From assembly GCA_017473165.1 (NCBI GenBank), contig JAFUNA010000011.1, positions 1 to 56,498 on the forward strand: a DNA stretch of 56,498 nucleotides, read 5' to 3'. This stretch comes from Clostridia bacterium (GTDB lineage Bacteria; Bacillota; Clostridia; Oscillospirales; Acutalibacteraceae). This document shows positions 42,155 to 49,656 of the stretch, one piece after another (the stretch's first letter is position 1; each line of letters starts with the position of its first letter). The position numbers and the translations under genes were made by a program. Under the pieces are notes generated by a model, which was given only the letters and a program-made list of their open reading frames with translations, was not told the origin of the DNA and did not search any database.

Positions 42155-42670
42155 TTATTTGAGGTTTTCTCTTATTCGGTTAATGACATATCCGCTTTCG
42201 TTTTCCATTCCCTTGAAGAAACGGATGTAAGGAATGCCGTTATCGTCAAGAACCTTGTAAGTTCCTTTTGCAATCATAGAACGGTACTGATTTTTGTTCA
42301 TAACAAGAACTGCAAGTTTAGGCTGAGAACCGTTTGAGAAAAGGTATGAAATCGGGTAGCAGCTAGGATGCGCACTTGCATCAAAGTTTTTGGCGTGAAC
42401 ATTTGTTGAGATTGAATAACCGGGGAAGCTTGCTTCGGTGATAACGGACGCAAAATAACTGTCATCGGTGTTGTATGTTTTCTGAACAAAAGGAGCCGAG
42501 GCAAATGTCTGCGATGACTGTGCATTACGGGCTGCATCGTCAAACTGATGTGCGGTTTTATTGGCAAATTCCGTTACAGAAGGTTTAATAGCTTTGCTGA
42601 TTGCATCACCTACTGCCTTACTTACGCCATCGCTTATTCCTTTTCTCAAAATTCTTTCCAGAAATCCCAT
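42155..42670 (-). CDS. Hypothetical protein, C-terminal endonuclease-like fold suspected
   Basis: A 171-residue protein. The N-terminal 45 residues form an amphipathic helix rich in Ala/Lys (SKAVGDAISKAIKPSVTEFA), and the rest is mixed alpha/beta: SFPGYSISTNVHAKNFD and KLAVLVMNKNQYRSM, then DDNGIPYIRFFKGMENESGY. The ending IPYIRFF-type strand with a preceding Asp recalls nuclease-like folds, but I cannot identify it. AAGGAGG directly precedes its ATG, and it is in the RT operon. Confidence 0.6.
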   Translation of the reverse strand: MGFLERILRKGISDGVSKAVGDAISKAIKPSVTEFANKTAHQFDDAARNAQSSQTFASAPFVQKTYNTDDSYFASVITEASFPGYSISTNVHAKNFDASAHPSCYPISYLFSNGSQPKLAVLVMNKNQYRSMIAKGTYKVLDDNGIPYIRFFKGMENESGYVINRIRENLK

Positions 42671-42682
42671 AAAGGTTCCTCC

Positions 42683-42946
42683 TTATAAATCTTTATATCT
42701 TATCAATATTTGTTTACGGCTTTTTATACCGAGTTTACGGTATATGTTTTTGCAATGGAAATGCACGGAAGAATGTGTAATAAACAATTCCTCTGCTATC
42801 TGTGCCTGCGTTTTGTCGGTAAGAAGATGAGCGAAAACTTCAAGTTCACGCCTCGATAGTTTTTCCAGCTCGGGATAAATTTCAAGCAGCCTCTTATGTT
42901 CGTTTTCTGCCAATGCAATATAATCGAAATAATTCAGTATTCCCAT
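42683..42946 (-). CDS. LuxR-type HTH protein, 87 aa
   Basis: A free-standing LuxR DNA-binding domain. The sequence KLSRRELEVFAHLLTDKTQA, QIAEELFITHSSVHFHCKNI and YRKLGIKSRKQ gives the usual LuxR helix-turn-helix in the C-terminal 60 residues, after a short helical N-terminus. The ATG at 42946 has AGAGGTG 4 nt upstream; the TTG further out overlaps it. It starts the operon with the unknown protein and the RT, and is divergent from the membrane LuxR regulator. Confidence 0.88.
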   Translation of the reverse strand: MGILNYFDYIALAENEHKRLLEIYPELEKLSRRELEVFAHLLTDKTQAQIAEELFITHSSVHFHCKNIYRKLGIKSRKQILIRYKDL

Positions 42947-43025
42947 ACGACACCTCTTCAAGGATAATTATACTTTGTCAAGCTGAAGATGTAACCTGCC
43001 CAATATAGGGGGATTTGACACACAC

Positions 43026-43043
43026 ACTACCTTTTTGGGTAGT
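43026..43043. repeat. LuxR-operator-like dyad 1
   Basis: ACTACC and GGTAGT around a TTTTTG loop, preceded by TTGACA at 43015. It sits between two divergent LuxR-type genes. Confidence 0.5.
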
Positions 43044-43146
43044 ATTTCTCGTATATTCTTGAAAAAAAGTAAAATGTAATTTATAATTCTATTTAGAAAA
43101 GATACTGTTATAATTTGATTATATTGATTTTTTTGTCCGTTTTGCA

Positions 43147-43199
43147 CCCCCCGTTTGGGGGGTTTTTAGGAAAAAACCACCTGTTCGGGTGAGTTTTTT
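43147..43199 (+). terminator. Two tandem hairpins with T-tracts upstream of the membrane LuxR gene
   Basis: CCCCCC/GGGGGG (43147-43162) followed by five T, then CCACC/GGGTG (43177-43191) followed by GAGTTTTTT. The second has the same CACC-N5-GGGTG layout as dyad 1. Terminators, operators or both. Confidence 0.55.
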
Positions 43200-43261
43200 A
43201 AAGAATTCAATGATTTTTACGATTTTGCGATGATTTTTCGCAGCAAAGGAAGGTGCGGTTT

Positions 43262-44725
43262 ATGAATCACCCTATTCTCATAGAAAACCAGAAAAAGAGG
43301 AGAGATATTCCGCTTTGGATGCTCGTCTGCTTCTCTATGTTCAGCTTTTGGCAGATGGGATTTATCTTTTATTTCCTTGAGCCGTCCTCGGCAATGGATG
43401 AAAAAATCCCACTCCCCATTAACATAGATTATGGCACCACTCTGACAGCGGTTTGTTATATACTGGGTATCCTTACGATGATCTTTTTGCCGAAGATTAT
43501 CGTGTATACTCAGCGCATTGCCACGGGCGTTGCGCTTCTTTCGGCTATCGCTTTCTTCCTACCTCTGCCAGAGTATATTCTGCGGTTTAACATTTACCTA
43601 CAGATTTTCTGCTGCTGCCTGATGATCAGTTTTGAGACCTTCCTTGTGGTCAACTGCTTTTCCGAAAAAAGCAGTATCAAGTATCTGACCTTCGGCTACG
43701 GGATAGCGGTGTTCCTGATCGCTTTGGTTCAGAATGAGGTTGTGTCGATTCCGTTCTCTGCCTTCCGTTACGCAATGGTGGCGGCGCTTGTGCTTTTGTT
43801 TATCTTCTTCCTCCGTATGCCTGCGGGCAAGGAAAATCTGCCGCAGTTTGTGAAAAAGAGCGACGGTCTTGTCGCTCCGAAGAAGATGATGTGGGGGGCT
43901 TATCTTGTTGCTTTCATTGCTGCGCTGATGGGCGTTGGAGGTCCTGCGATCGCAGGCAAGGTCGAGCACGGCGTATCGATTATGTATTTGGTAGTGGCTC
44001 TTTCATGCTTTACTATGTATTTTCTTCATAAGAAAGCGAACATTCATCCCTTCCGTATGGTGCCCCTGTTTGTCGGACTCGGTGGATTCGGTTTTCTTGT
44101 AATGCTTGTGTCCGCATATGTTCCCGCGCTTTCCTACGTCGCCTGCATACTCATTGGCTTCGGTATGACGGTATGTATGCTCGCTCCGCTTTACGGTGTG
44201 CCGATTATGAAAGCCTATCCGTCAAGATACGTAGCCTCCGCAATTATCGGGCTTGCAATCACGGCGGTTCTTATTCATGCGGTTATTGCCGAGCTGTTCC
44301 TCGGCACACCTGTCGCACTGTATATCTTTTACGCAGTGATTATGGGTGTGCTTGTGTTTGTGTTTATGCAAGTTGAGCCTTTCCTGATGTTTACCCTTCG
44401 CCGTCGCATTGCCGACGATACCGTTCCTGCCGCAGAGGAAAAAGCAGAAGCAGCTCCCGCTATGGAAGCGGAAGCAAAAACCGAGTCTGCAACCGTTTCG
44501 GCAGACGATGCAGATAATCCTCTTGCAAAACTCAGCCCGAAGAAACGTGAGGTTGCGGAGCTTATCTGTCTTGGCTACACTAACAAGGATATTGCAAAAA
44601 CCCTTGTCATTTCCGAGCATACCGTGAAGGATTATGTAAAAGATATTTATTATACTCTGGCGGTTCACAGCCGTTTGGAGCTTGCCGCCCTTGTAAACAA
44701 TTACCGCCTGGCAAACAAGAAATAA
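43262..44725 (+). CDS. Membrane LuxR-family regulator with MFS-like domain
   Basis: A 487-residue fusion. About 12 hydrophobic segments fill residues 20-380 (VCFSMFSFWQMGFIFYFLEP is the first). An Ala/Glu-rich linker (KAEAAPAMEAEAKTESATVS) follows, then a LuxR helix-turn-helix (LSPKKREVAELICLGYTNKD, then VISEHTVKDYVKDIYYTLAV). Such membrane LuxR proteins are common in gut Actinobacteria and Firmicutes and sense unknown small molecules. Codon choice is richer in G+C than in the neighbours, suggesting transfer. The ATG at 43262 has GGAAGGTG upstream; the GTG at 43253 overlaps it. Confidence 0.88.
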   Translation: MNHPILIENQKKRRDIPLWMLVCFSMFSFWQMGFIFYFLEPSSAMDEKIPLPINIDYGTTLTAVCYILGILTMIFLPKIIVYTQRIATGVALLSAIAFFLPLPEYILRFNIYLQIFCCCLMISFETFLVVNCFSEKSSIKYLTFGYGIAVFLIALVQNEVVSIPFSAFRYAMVAALVLLFIFFLRMPAGKENLPQFVKKSDGLVAPKKMMWGAYLVAFIAALMGVGGPAIAGKVEHGVSIMYLVVALSCFTMYFLHKKANIHPFRMVPLFVGLGGFGFLVMLVSAYVPALSYVACILIGFGMTVCMLAPLYGVPIMKAYPSRYVASAIIGLAITAVLIHAVIAELFLGTPVALYIFYAVIMGVLVFVFMQVEPFLMFTLRRRIADDTVPAAEEKAEAAPAMEAEAKTESATVSADDADNPLAKLSPKKREVAELICLGYTNKDIAKTLVISEHTVKDYVKDIYYTLAVHSRLELAALVNNYRLANKK

Positions 44726-44779
44726 CAAACTTAAATCATATTTGATACTTGCTGACATATTAAATAATGATATCAATAT

Positions 44780-44816
44780 AAAAAGCAGGCAACACCACAA
44801 AAGTGATGTTGCCTGC
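44780..44816 (-). terminator. Terminator of the DUF6061 gene, shared hairpin type
   Basis: GCAGGCAACA and TGTTGCCTGC pair; on the minus strand the stem is followed by TTTTTAT. Similar to the hairpin at 37977-38005. Confidence 0.75.
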
Positions 44817-44823
44817 CAAACTT

Positions 44824-45081
44824 TTATCTCATATCTGATAGTGTAGTATAATCCGTATTATTTCGCAGATATTCTTCTATCTTACCACTTAAAAGTAATT
44901 CGACATAACTCATAGGTTCGTTATAGATGAGAAAATCAAGTTCTGATTCTTCGTACATATTGCTTGCATATTTGTTTTCAACGGCAATGCAGTCGATTGA
45001 CACCATAGAACCGTCGGTTAACTTCACCTCAACACAAGCAGTGTCAATGTTGAATTCACAAGACATAATTTTATTTTTCAT
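44824..45081 (-). CDS. DUF6061-family small protein
   Basis: An 85-residue acidic cytosolic protein, MSCEFNIDTACVEVKLTDGS continuing to YEESELDFLIYNEPMSYVEL. The family is widespread in Clostridia mobile DNA but has no known role. A partial decayed copy is at 29379-29633. A weak purine-rich AAGAAAAGA site lies upstream. Confidence 0.7.
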   Translation of the reverse strand: MKNKIMSCEFNIDTACVEVKLTDGSMVSIDCIAVENKYASNMYEESELDFLIYNEPMSYVELLLSGKIEEYLRNNTDYTTLSDMR

Positions 45082-45292
45082 AGCAGAAATCTTTTCTTAA
45101 TTTAATAAGCAATCAGTTTGGCAACTGCCGCACTTTTTAATTTCTGCTATGCTGTCTTATCGGAACGCCGCATTCGTCTGCTCTTGTTATTTATTCTCAC
45201 ATATGCTACACTGAATTTACAGGCGAAAGCCTGAATAAAATTTTTGGAGAATGCTGTTTGAAAATGAACAACACCTTGGAGATTGTTATGCA

Positions 45293-45489
45293 GCGTGTCA
45301 GCAATTAAGCTGAGCACGCAGCAGCTCGAAATTGCAACCTTTATGGCACTTTGCAGTTTTGAGAGAGCAGATTTTTGCCAAGACAAGGAAGAAAAATGAC
45401 GGAATGCTTTGTGCATTGCAAGTTTTTCTGACGAAGTATTGGTGAAAAGATGCCTTTCAAAACCGTATGAAGCTTGATTGCTGACACGC
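45293..45489 (+). repeat. Structured dispersed element, copy 2, with 19-bp terminal inverted repeats
   Basis: Terminal arms GCGTGTCAGCAATTAAGCT (45293-45311) and AGCTTGATTGCTGACACGC (45471-45489) pair with one G.U. Inside are GAGC/GCTC, the GTTTTGAGAG/CTTTCAAAAC stem (45356-45365, 45454-45463) and AATGC/GCATT (45403-45407, 45413-45417). It is the full-length relative of the elements at 1-135 and 19773-19935. It occupies the space between DUF6061 and the GNAT gene. Confidence 0.8.
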
Positions 45490-45563
45490 CTACCGTGAGG
45501 TTTGCAAATACTTCTCCGCAAGCCTCCGGTGATTGAAAGTCAACAATTTTTGGAGGTTTAACA

Positions 45564-46187
45564 ATGAAAAATGACTGCATCATTCGTTTGGAAAGAACAG
45601 GAGAACACCGTGAAACCGAAACTCTCGTCAGAGAAGCGTTCTGGAACGTTTACCGTCCCGGCTGTCTTGAACATTACGTGCTCAATCAGCTGAGGAACGA
45701 TGAAGCGTTTGTGCCTGAACTGAATTTCGTTATGGAAAAAGACGGCAGGCTGATTGGTCAGAATATGTTTATGAGGGCGGCTATCAAAGCCGATGACGGC
45801 AGAGATATCCCCATTATGACTATGGGACCGATTTGCATTACTCCCGAATTGCAGAGTAAAGGTTACGGCAAAATTCTGCTTGACTATTCTTTGAAAAAGG
45901 CGGCAGAGCTTGGCTGCGGAGCACTTTGCTTTGAGGGAAACATCAATTTTTACGGCAAAAGCGGATTCACTTATGCGAGCGAGTTCGGTATACGTTACCA
46001 CGGTTTACCCGAAGGTGCGGACGCATCGTTCTTTCTGTGCAAGGAGCTGAAAAAAGGCTATCTTGACGGCATCAGCGGAGAATACACTCCGCCGAAGGGA
46101 TATTTTGTTGATGAGGCAGAAGCCGAAGAATTCGACAAACAGTTCCCGCCGAAAGAAAAGCTGAAACTCCCCACACAACTGTTTTAA
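45564..46187 (+). CDS. GNAT-family N-acetyltransferase
   Basis: A 207-residue acetyl-CoA-dependent acyltransferase. Motif A is ICITPELQSKGYGKILLDY with the Q/RxxGxG/A acetyl-CoA loop. NFYGKSGFTYASEFG is the C-terminal part of the fold. It resembles the YhbS-like group; the substrate is unknown. GGAGG precedes the ATG. A structured repeat lies directly upstream. A 9-bp hairpin (GCCGTCCGA/TCGGACGGC) follows at about 46205-46226. Confidence 0.88.
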   Translation: MKNDCIIRLERTGEHRETETLVREAFWNVYRPGCLEHYVLNQLRNDEAFVPELNFVMEKDGRLIGQNMFMRAAIKADDGRDIPIMTMGPICITPELQSKGYGKILLDYSLKKAAELGCGALCFEGNINFYGKSGFTYASEFGIRYHGLPEGADASFFLCKELKKGYLDGISGEYTPPKGYFVDEAEAEEFDKQFPPKEKLKLPTQLF

Positions 46188-46327
46188 TCTGACCGAACAA
46201 AAAGAGCCGTCCGAGCAATCGGACGGCTTGATGTTTATATCTTTGTGCAAATTATGTTCATAAATAACTGGATAATATGTGCTTTCAGAGTTAATATGTC
46301 ACTACCAAAAACAAGGGAGATATTACT

Positions 46328-46690
46328 ATGAAAACACCAATTCCGGCAATTGAAAAAGTAATTGCAGAAAGAGCAAATTCGACAGAAGAAAACATCAATA
46401 TAAGGTTGTTCTGGGCATACAAACACAGCCTTGAAGCAGGCAACGAACTGATAAACTTTTATGATGTTATTTGGGAATATGATGTTGAAGGCATCGTTGA
46501 ATGCTTGAACAGAAACAATATCAACGAGTTTTCAATTTCAAGCAACTTCAGCGGACTCATCACAATCCTTGCGGAATTCGATAAGCACGGCTTCACGATG
46601 GTAGGCATAACGGATGCAAAGGAAACCTACATCGATTTGACAACAAACGAGAGGACAGTTTCAAAAGCAATTAGGATGGTGAGAAAATGA
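46328..46690 (+). CDS. Hypothetical protein of the kind found in mobile elements
   Basis: A 120-residue protein, largely helical at the N-terminus (PAIEKVIAERANSTEENINI) and with mixed alpha/beta later (ISSNFSGLITILAEFDKHGF). It overlaps the downstream DUF4314 gene by an ATGA. A GGGAG site lies upstream. Not recognised. The pair is typical of integrative-element cargo, and lies 450-700 bp from tRNA-Ser. Confidence 0.65.
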   Translation: MKTPIPAIEKVIAERANSTEENINIRLFWAYKHSLEAGNELINFYDVIWEYDVEGIVECLNRNNINEFSISSNFSGLITILAEFDKHGFTMVGITDAKETYIDLTTNERTVSKAIRMVRK

Positions 46691-46911
46691 AAACAATATC
46701 AAAAGAAACGCTCGCAATGCTGCGCGAAAAGTATTCTGCCGGGACAAGAGTCGAGCTTGTGCGTATGGATGACCCGTACACAAGTCTTACTGTAGGCGAC
46801 AAAGGAACGGTCAGGTTCATTGATGATATGGGCACCGTCCACATAAACTGGGATTGCGGTTCGTCCCTCGGTGCAGTGTACGGGGTGGATATAATAACGA
46901 AAATCGTATAA
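46687..46911 (+). CDS. DUF4314-family small protein
   Basis: A 74-residue beta-rich domain: GTRVELVRMDDPYTSLTVGD, KGTVRFIDDMGTVHINWDCG and SSLGAVYGVDIITKI. It matches the DUF4314 type, often encoded in conjugative elements and phages. It is translationally coupled to the preceding gene. Function unknown. Confidence 0.8.
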   Translation: MKTISKETLAMLREKYSAGTRVELVRMDDPYTSLTVGDKGTVRFIDDMGTVHINWDCGSSLGAVYGVDIITKIV

Positions 46912-46980
46912 ATCAACGGTTATGTATTGTATAACGATGGTTGTATAGGGTTTCAGAAACAGCCGAATAAAACAACATAA

Positions 46981-47032
46981 AAAAGCGTTGCATGGTGGGC
47001 GAAATAGACCACGAAAGCAACGCTTTTGTTTT
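46981..47032 (+). terminator. Terminator after the DUF4314 pair
   Basis: AAAAGCGTTGC and GCAACGCTTTT pair, enclosing a GGTGG/CCAC inner pair; the stem is followed by GTTTTG. Confidence 0.65.
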
Positions 47033-47160
47033 GAAATTATTGATATGCAAGGCTTTGAGATAGCTGAATAAGAACCCCTCACGCATTGCGTTCGGGAACC
47101 TTGTTGCTTCGCAATAACAATACCGCAGTCGACACTATTGTATCAACTGCGGTATCTTTT

Positions 47161-47177
47161 CTGGCGGAGAGTTAGGG
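47161..47177. repeat. Direct copy of the tRNA-Ser 3' end
   Basis: CTGGCGGAGAGTTAGGG here is identical to 47358-47374, the 3' end of tRNA-Ser. The two copies lie 197 bp apart, as attachment-site scars do. Confidence 0.75.
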
Positions 47178-47201
47178 GCTATTGAAGTGTAATTTTTCAG
47201 G

Positions 47202-47296
47202 GTGCTCGTTGAGTGCTGCTTGCTTGTCAAATTCGATGCGTAATGTTCCCACGGGCTAAAAAACTTCCCCCGGAAGATTTTCTTAACGCCCTTTCG
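47202..47296 (-). repeat. Second dispersed repeat family, copy b
   Basis: Aligns with 29221-29318. It lies between the two tRNA 3'-end copies. Directly after it CCCCAACTCTC (47300-47310) is an inverted copy of the tRNA acceptor sequence, so the element is bordered by opposed tRNA-like ends. Confidence 0.65.
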
Positions 47297-47310
47297 AATC
47301 CCCAACTCTC

Positions 47311-47351
47311 TTTTAATAAAAAGAAGAGTCATACCTGACGGTATAACTCTT
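47311..47351 (-). terminator. Terminator of tRNA-Ser
   Basis: On the minus strand AGAGTTATACC and GGTATGACTCT pair around a short loop, followed by TCTTTTTATT. Confidence 0.8.
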
Positions 47352-47358
47352 TCTTTCC

Positions 47359-47446
47359 TGGCGGAGAGTTAGGGATTCGAACCCTAGGTGAGTTTCCCCA
47401 CACAGCATTTCGAGTGCTGCACCTTCGACCACTCGGACAACTCTCC
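47359..47446 (-). tRNA. tRNA-Ser (anticodon CGA)
   Basis: An 88-nt tRNA with the CCA encoded. The acceptor stem is GGAGAGT/ACTCTCC, with anticodon loop CTCGAAA (anticodon CGA, reading UCG). A long variable arm (GTGGGGAAACTCAC) marks a class II serine tRNA, and the T loop GGTTCGAATCCC is clear. Confidence 0.97.
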
Positions 47447-47530
47447 GTATTTTGTTAACTCAAATATTTTAGCAAATAAATTATGCTTTGTCAATCGCTT
47501 TTGACGATTTATTTTTTGACAACATTCGTA

Positions 47531-47690
47531 GGGGGCGCCTGTACCCGATTATATAAATTTCATGTAGGGGACTGCGTTTCTGACGTCCCGAATGCACCGT
47601 CGGGTACATAAAAATTTATTGCAAACATAATGAAATTGAGAGTGTGGCGGTTTGGGGTCAAATCGCCCTACGCACACAAGCACGGGACCG
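47531..47690. repeat. Degenerate GTAGGGG-type intergenic repeats
   Basis: This gene-free stretch has GTAGGGGGCGCCTG, then GTAGGGGACTGC followed by GACGTCCC (47563-47590), related to the unit at 10616-10643. Further on it reads GGGGTCAAATCGCCCTACG. This resembles REP-like elements of Clostridia; the nearest RAYT gene is at 20216. Confidence 0.55.
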
Positions 47691-47713
47691 GTCGGATATT
47701 CAGAAAATTTTGC

Positions 47714-47745
47714 CAAAAAAGAGGCAAGTCCTGCGACCTGCCTCT
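47714..47745 (-). terminator. Terminator of purC
   Basis: On the minus strand AGAGGCA pairs with TGCCTCT, followed by TTTTTT. Confidence 0.85.
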
Positions 47746-47753
47746 TTACTGTT

Positions 47754-48437
47754 TTATCTGTTGTTGATAAGCTTTGTGAGCTCAACGGGATCAACGATTT
47801 TGCCGTCCTTGTAAACTCTCATGTTACCGGAAGCGATTTCGTCGATGAGGATAACCTCGTCGTTGTTGTAGCCAAACTCAAACTTGATATCCCAAAGGTC
47901 AAGTCCGATTGACTTGAGGTCATCGGCAACAATCTTTGTGATTGCAAGTGTCTGTGCCTTCATGCTTTCGAACATTTCGGGAGTCATGATGCCGAGAGCA
48001 GCAAGACCTTCGCCTGTTACGAGGGGATCGCCGAGTGCGTCATTTTTGAATGTGCATTCAACATAGCCGCCTTCAAGAACGGTGCCGTCTGCGATGTATT
48101 CGCCGTATCTGCGGATGAAGCTGCCTGTTGCAACAAGGCGGCAGATAACTTCAAGACCGTGACCGAATACCTTGCCGGGAAGAACTTCCATTGTAGCATC
48201 ATCGAGGTTAGCGCTTACATAGTGAGTTTTGATGCCTGCGTTCTTGAGAAGCTCAAAATAATGGATTGAGGTTTCAAGGTTTGCCTTGCCGATGCCTTCG
48301 ATGGTAAGACCAACGCTGTTTTCGCCGGGATCAAAAACGCCGTCTTTGCCTGTGCAGTCGTCCTTGAACTTAAGCATAACGTTGCCGTTTTCAAGTGAAT
48401 AAACGTCTTTTGTTTTGCCTTCGTAAATCTTTGTCAT
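47754..48437 (-). CDS. purC: Phosphoribosylaminoimidazole-succinocarboxamide synthase
   Basis: Purine biosynthesis enzyme: it joins CAIR and aspartate to form SAICAR at the cost of ATP. The 227 residues begin [20 protein letters not shown]. The ATP-grasp-like blocks are [37 protein letters not shown] and [25 protein letters not shown] lies upstream. It is a lone gene here, away from other pur genes. Confidence 0.97.
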   Translation of the reverse strand: MTKIYEGKTKDVYSLENGNVMLKFKDDCTGKDGVFDPGENSVGLTIEGIGKANLETSIHYFELLKNAGIKTHYVSANLDDATMEVLPGKVFGHGLEVICRLVATGSFIRRYGEYIADGTVLEGGYVECTFKNDALGDPLVTGEGLAALGIMTPEMFESMKAQTLAITKIVADDLKSIGLDLWDIKFEFGYNNDEVILIDEIASGNMRVYKDGKIVDPVELTKLINNR

Positions 48438-48605
48438 AATGCAACACTCCTTTTTGGCTTTTAAAACAATAACTACTTTATCACAATTTTTTTGGTTTGT
48501 ATAGATTTTTTTGAGAAATTTTTTTGTCGGAATTCAATTTTTTTATATGTTACAAAAATGACGGAAAAATGGGGTTTTGATATATAAAAAATCACAACAT
48601 CGGTA

Positions 48606-48634
48606 TTGCCTTTCGGGAATTCTGCTGATATAAT
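48606..48634 (+). promoter_or_regulatory. Promoter of the aquaporin gene
   Basis: TTGCCT (48606-48611), a 17-nt spacer and TATAAT (48629-48634), about 30 bp before the start. Confidence 0.8.
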
Positions 48635-48666
48635 ATATCCAATAAATTTACAGGAGGAAATAAAAA

Positions 48667-49335
48667 ATGCAATCAATCAAAAAGTACATCGCCGAGTTTA
48701 TCGGCACATTCGTTCTTGTTCTTTTCGCCTGCGGAACTGCCGCTGTTGTGGGCTGCTCAGCTGAAAACGGAACAGGCTATCTTCTCACGGCTCTTGCCTT
48801 CGGTCTTGTTATCGTTGCAATGGCTTATTCAATCGGCAACGTTTCGGGCTGCCACATCAACCCCGCAGTTTCAATCGCAATGCTCGTAAGCGGCAAGCTT
48901 TCCGTTAAGGATTTCATCGGCTATGTTGTTGCACAGTTTGCAGGTGCAATCGCAGGTGCGGCAGTACTTATGGCTCTTGTCGGCAAGGACAGCGGACTCG
49001 GTGCAAATGCCCTCTATAACGACAGCATCGGTCTTTCTATTCTTGTTGAAATCATTCTCACATTTGTATTTGTTATCGCAATTCTCGGAGTAACCTCAAA
49101 GGTTGAAAACGGAGCCGTTGCAGGCATCGTTATCGGTCTTACTCTTACCCTCGTTCACATTCTCGGCATCTCCTTCACGGGCACTTCGGTTAACCCCGCA
49201 AGAAGCTTCGGTCCCGCACTTTTTGTTGGCGGCGATGCTCTTTCAAGCGTATGGGTATTCATCGTTGCACCCCTTGTCGGCGGTGTGCTTGCAGCACTTG
49301 TTTATAAATTCCTTGCAGGCAAAAAAGCAGAATAA
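48667..49335 (+). CDS. MIP-family aquaporin (AqpZ-like)
   Basis: A 222-residue channel with six helices and two half-helices. NPA motifs are in GCHINPAVSIAML and GTSVNPARSFGP. The second-half motif LTLVHILGISFTGTSVNPAR has the His and Arg of the selectivity filter typical of water-specific AqpZ-type pores rather than glycerol facilitators. AGGAGG precedes the ATG. It lies directly upstream of the SCIFF gene but has its own terminator. Confidence 0.93.
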   Translation: MQSIKKYIAEFIGTFVLVLFACGTAAVVGCSAENGTGYLLTALAFGLVIVAMAYSIGNVSGCHINPAVSIAMLVSGKLSVKDFIGYVVAQFAGAIAGAAVLMALVGKDSGLGANALYNDSIGLSILVEIILTFVFVIAILGVTSKVENGAVAGIVIGLTLTLVHILGISFTGTSVNPARSFGPALFVGGDALSSVWVFIVAPLVGGVLAALVYKFLAGKKAE

Positions 49336-49351
49336 TTTCTGAAATTAACCG

Positions 49352-49376
49352 AAAACCGCCTTAACGGGCGGTTTTT
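49352..49376 (+). terminator. Terminator of the aquaporin gene
   Basis: ACCGCC and GGCGGT pair around TTAACG, followed by TTTTT. Confidence 0.85.
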
Positions 49377-49379
49377 GTA

Positions 49380-49408
49380 TTGACTTGATAAAAAAACCGT
49401 GATATAAT
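49380..49408 (+). promoter_or_regulatory. Promoter of the SCIFF gene
   Basis: TTGACT (49380-49385), a 17-nt spacer and TATAAT (49403-49408), 32 bp before the ATG. Confidence 0.85.
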
Positions 49409-49439
49409 ATGTGCGATAATTTCAGTGGAGGTAATTGAA

Positions 49440-49592
49440 ATGAAGCATATCAAAACCATCGAAACAAAGAACCTTTGCGAAAGCGCAAAGAACGGTGGCT
49501 GCGGCGAATGCCAGACTTCATGCCAGTCAGCTTGCAAGACCAGCTGCGGTATCGCTAATCAGCAGTGCGAAAACACCAAGGAGAGCAAGTAA
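49440..49592 (+). CDS. scfA: SCIFF ribosomally made peptide (six cysteines in forty-five residues), 50 aa
   Basis: A short precursor peptide of the ranthipeptide class. It begins MKHIKTIETKNLCESAKNGG and carries Cys21, 24, 28, 32, 36 and 43 (CGECQTSCQSACKTSC, then QQCENTKESK), plus an additional Cys13. The ScfB radical SAM enzyme, encoded 64 nt downstream, forms sactionine-like thioether links from Cys to Thr residues; TSC and TK motifs are present. GGAGG lies upstream. A terminator separates it from the maturase, so more precursor than enzyme is expected. Biological function of SCIFF is still debated (quorum sensing/iron or redox control). Confidence 0.96.
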   Translation: MKHIKTIETKNLCESAKNGGCGECQTSCQSACKTSCGIANQQCENTKESK

Positions 49593-49604
49593 TTGCAATT
49601 TTAA

Positions 49605-49630
49605 ATGCCGCCTGCATGGCGGCATTTTTT
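49605..49630 (+). terminator. Attenuating terminator between scfA and scfB
   Basis: ATGCCGCC and GGCGGCAT pair around a 5-nt loop, followed by TTTTTT. It lies 25 nt before the scfB start, so the maturase would be made from readthrough. Confidence 0.9.
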
Positions 49631-49656
49631 ATGCAGGTCTTTAGGAGAGAAAATTT

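Noticed and set aside
43147-43199. A riboswitch in the membrane LuxR leader
   Set aside because: The hairpins are simple and no conserved aptamer core is visible; operator or terminator roles explain them better.
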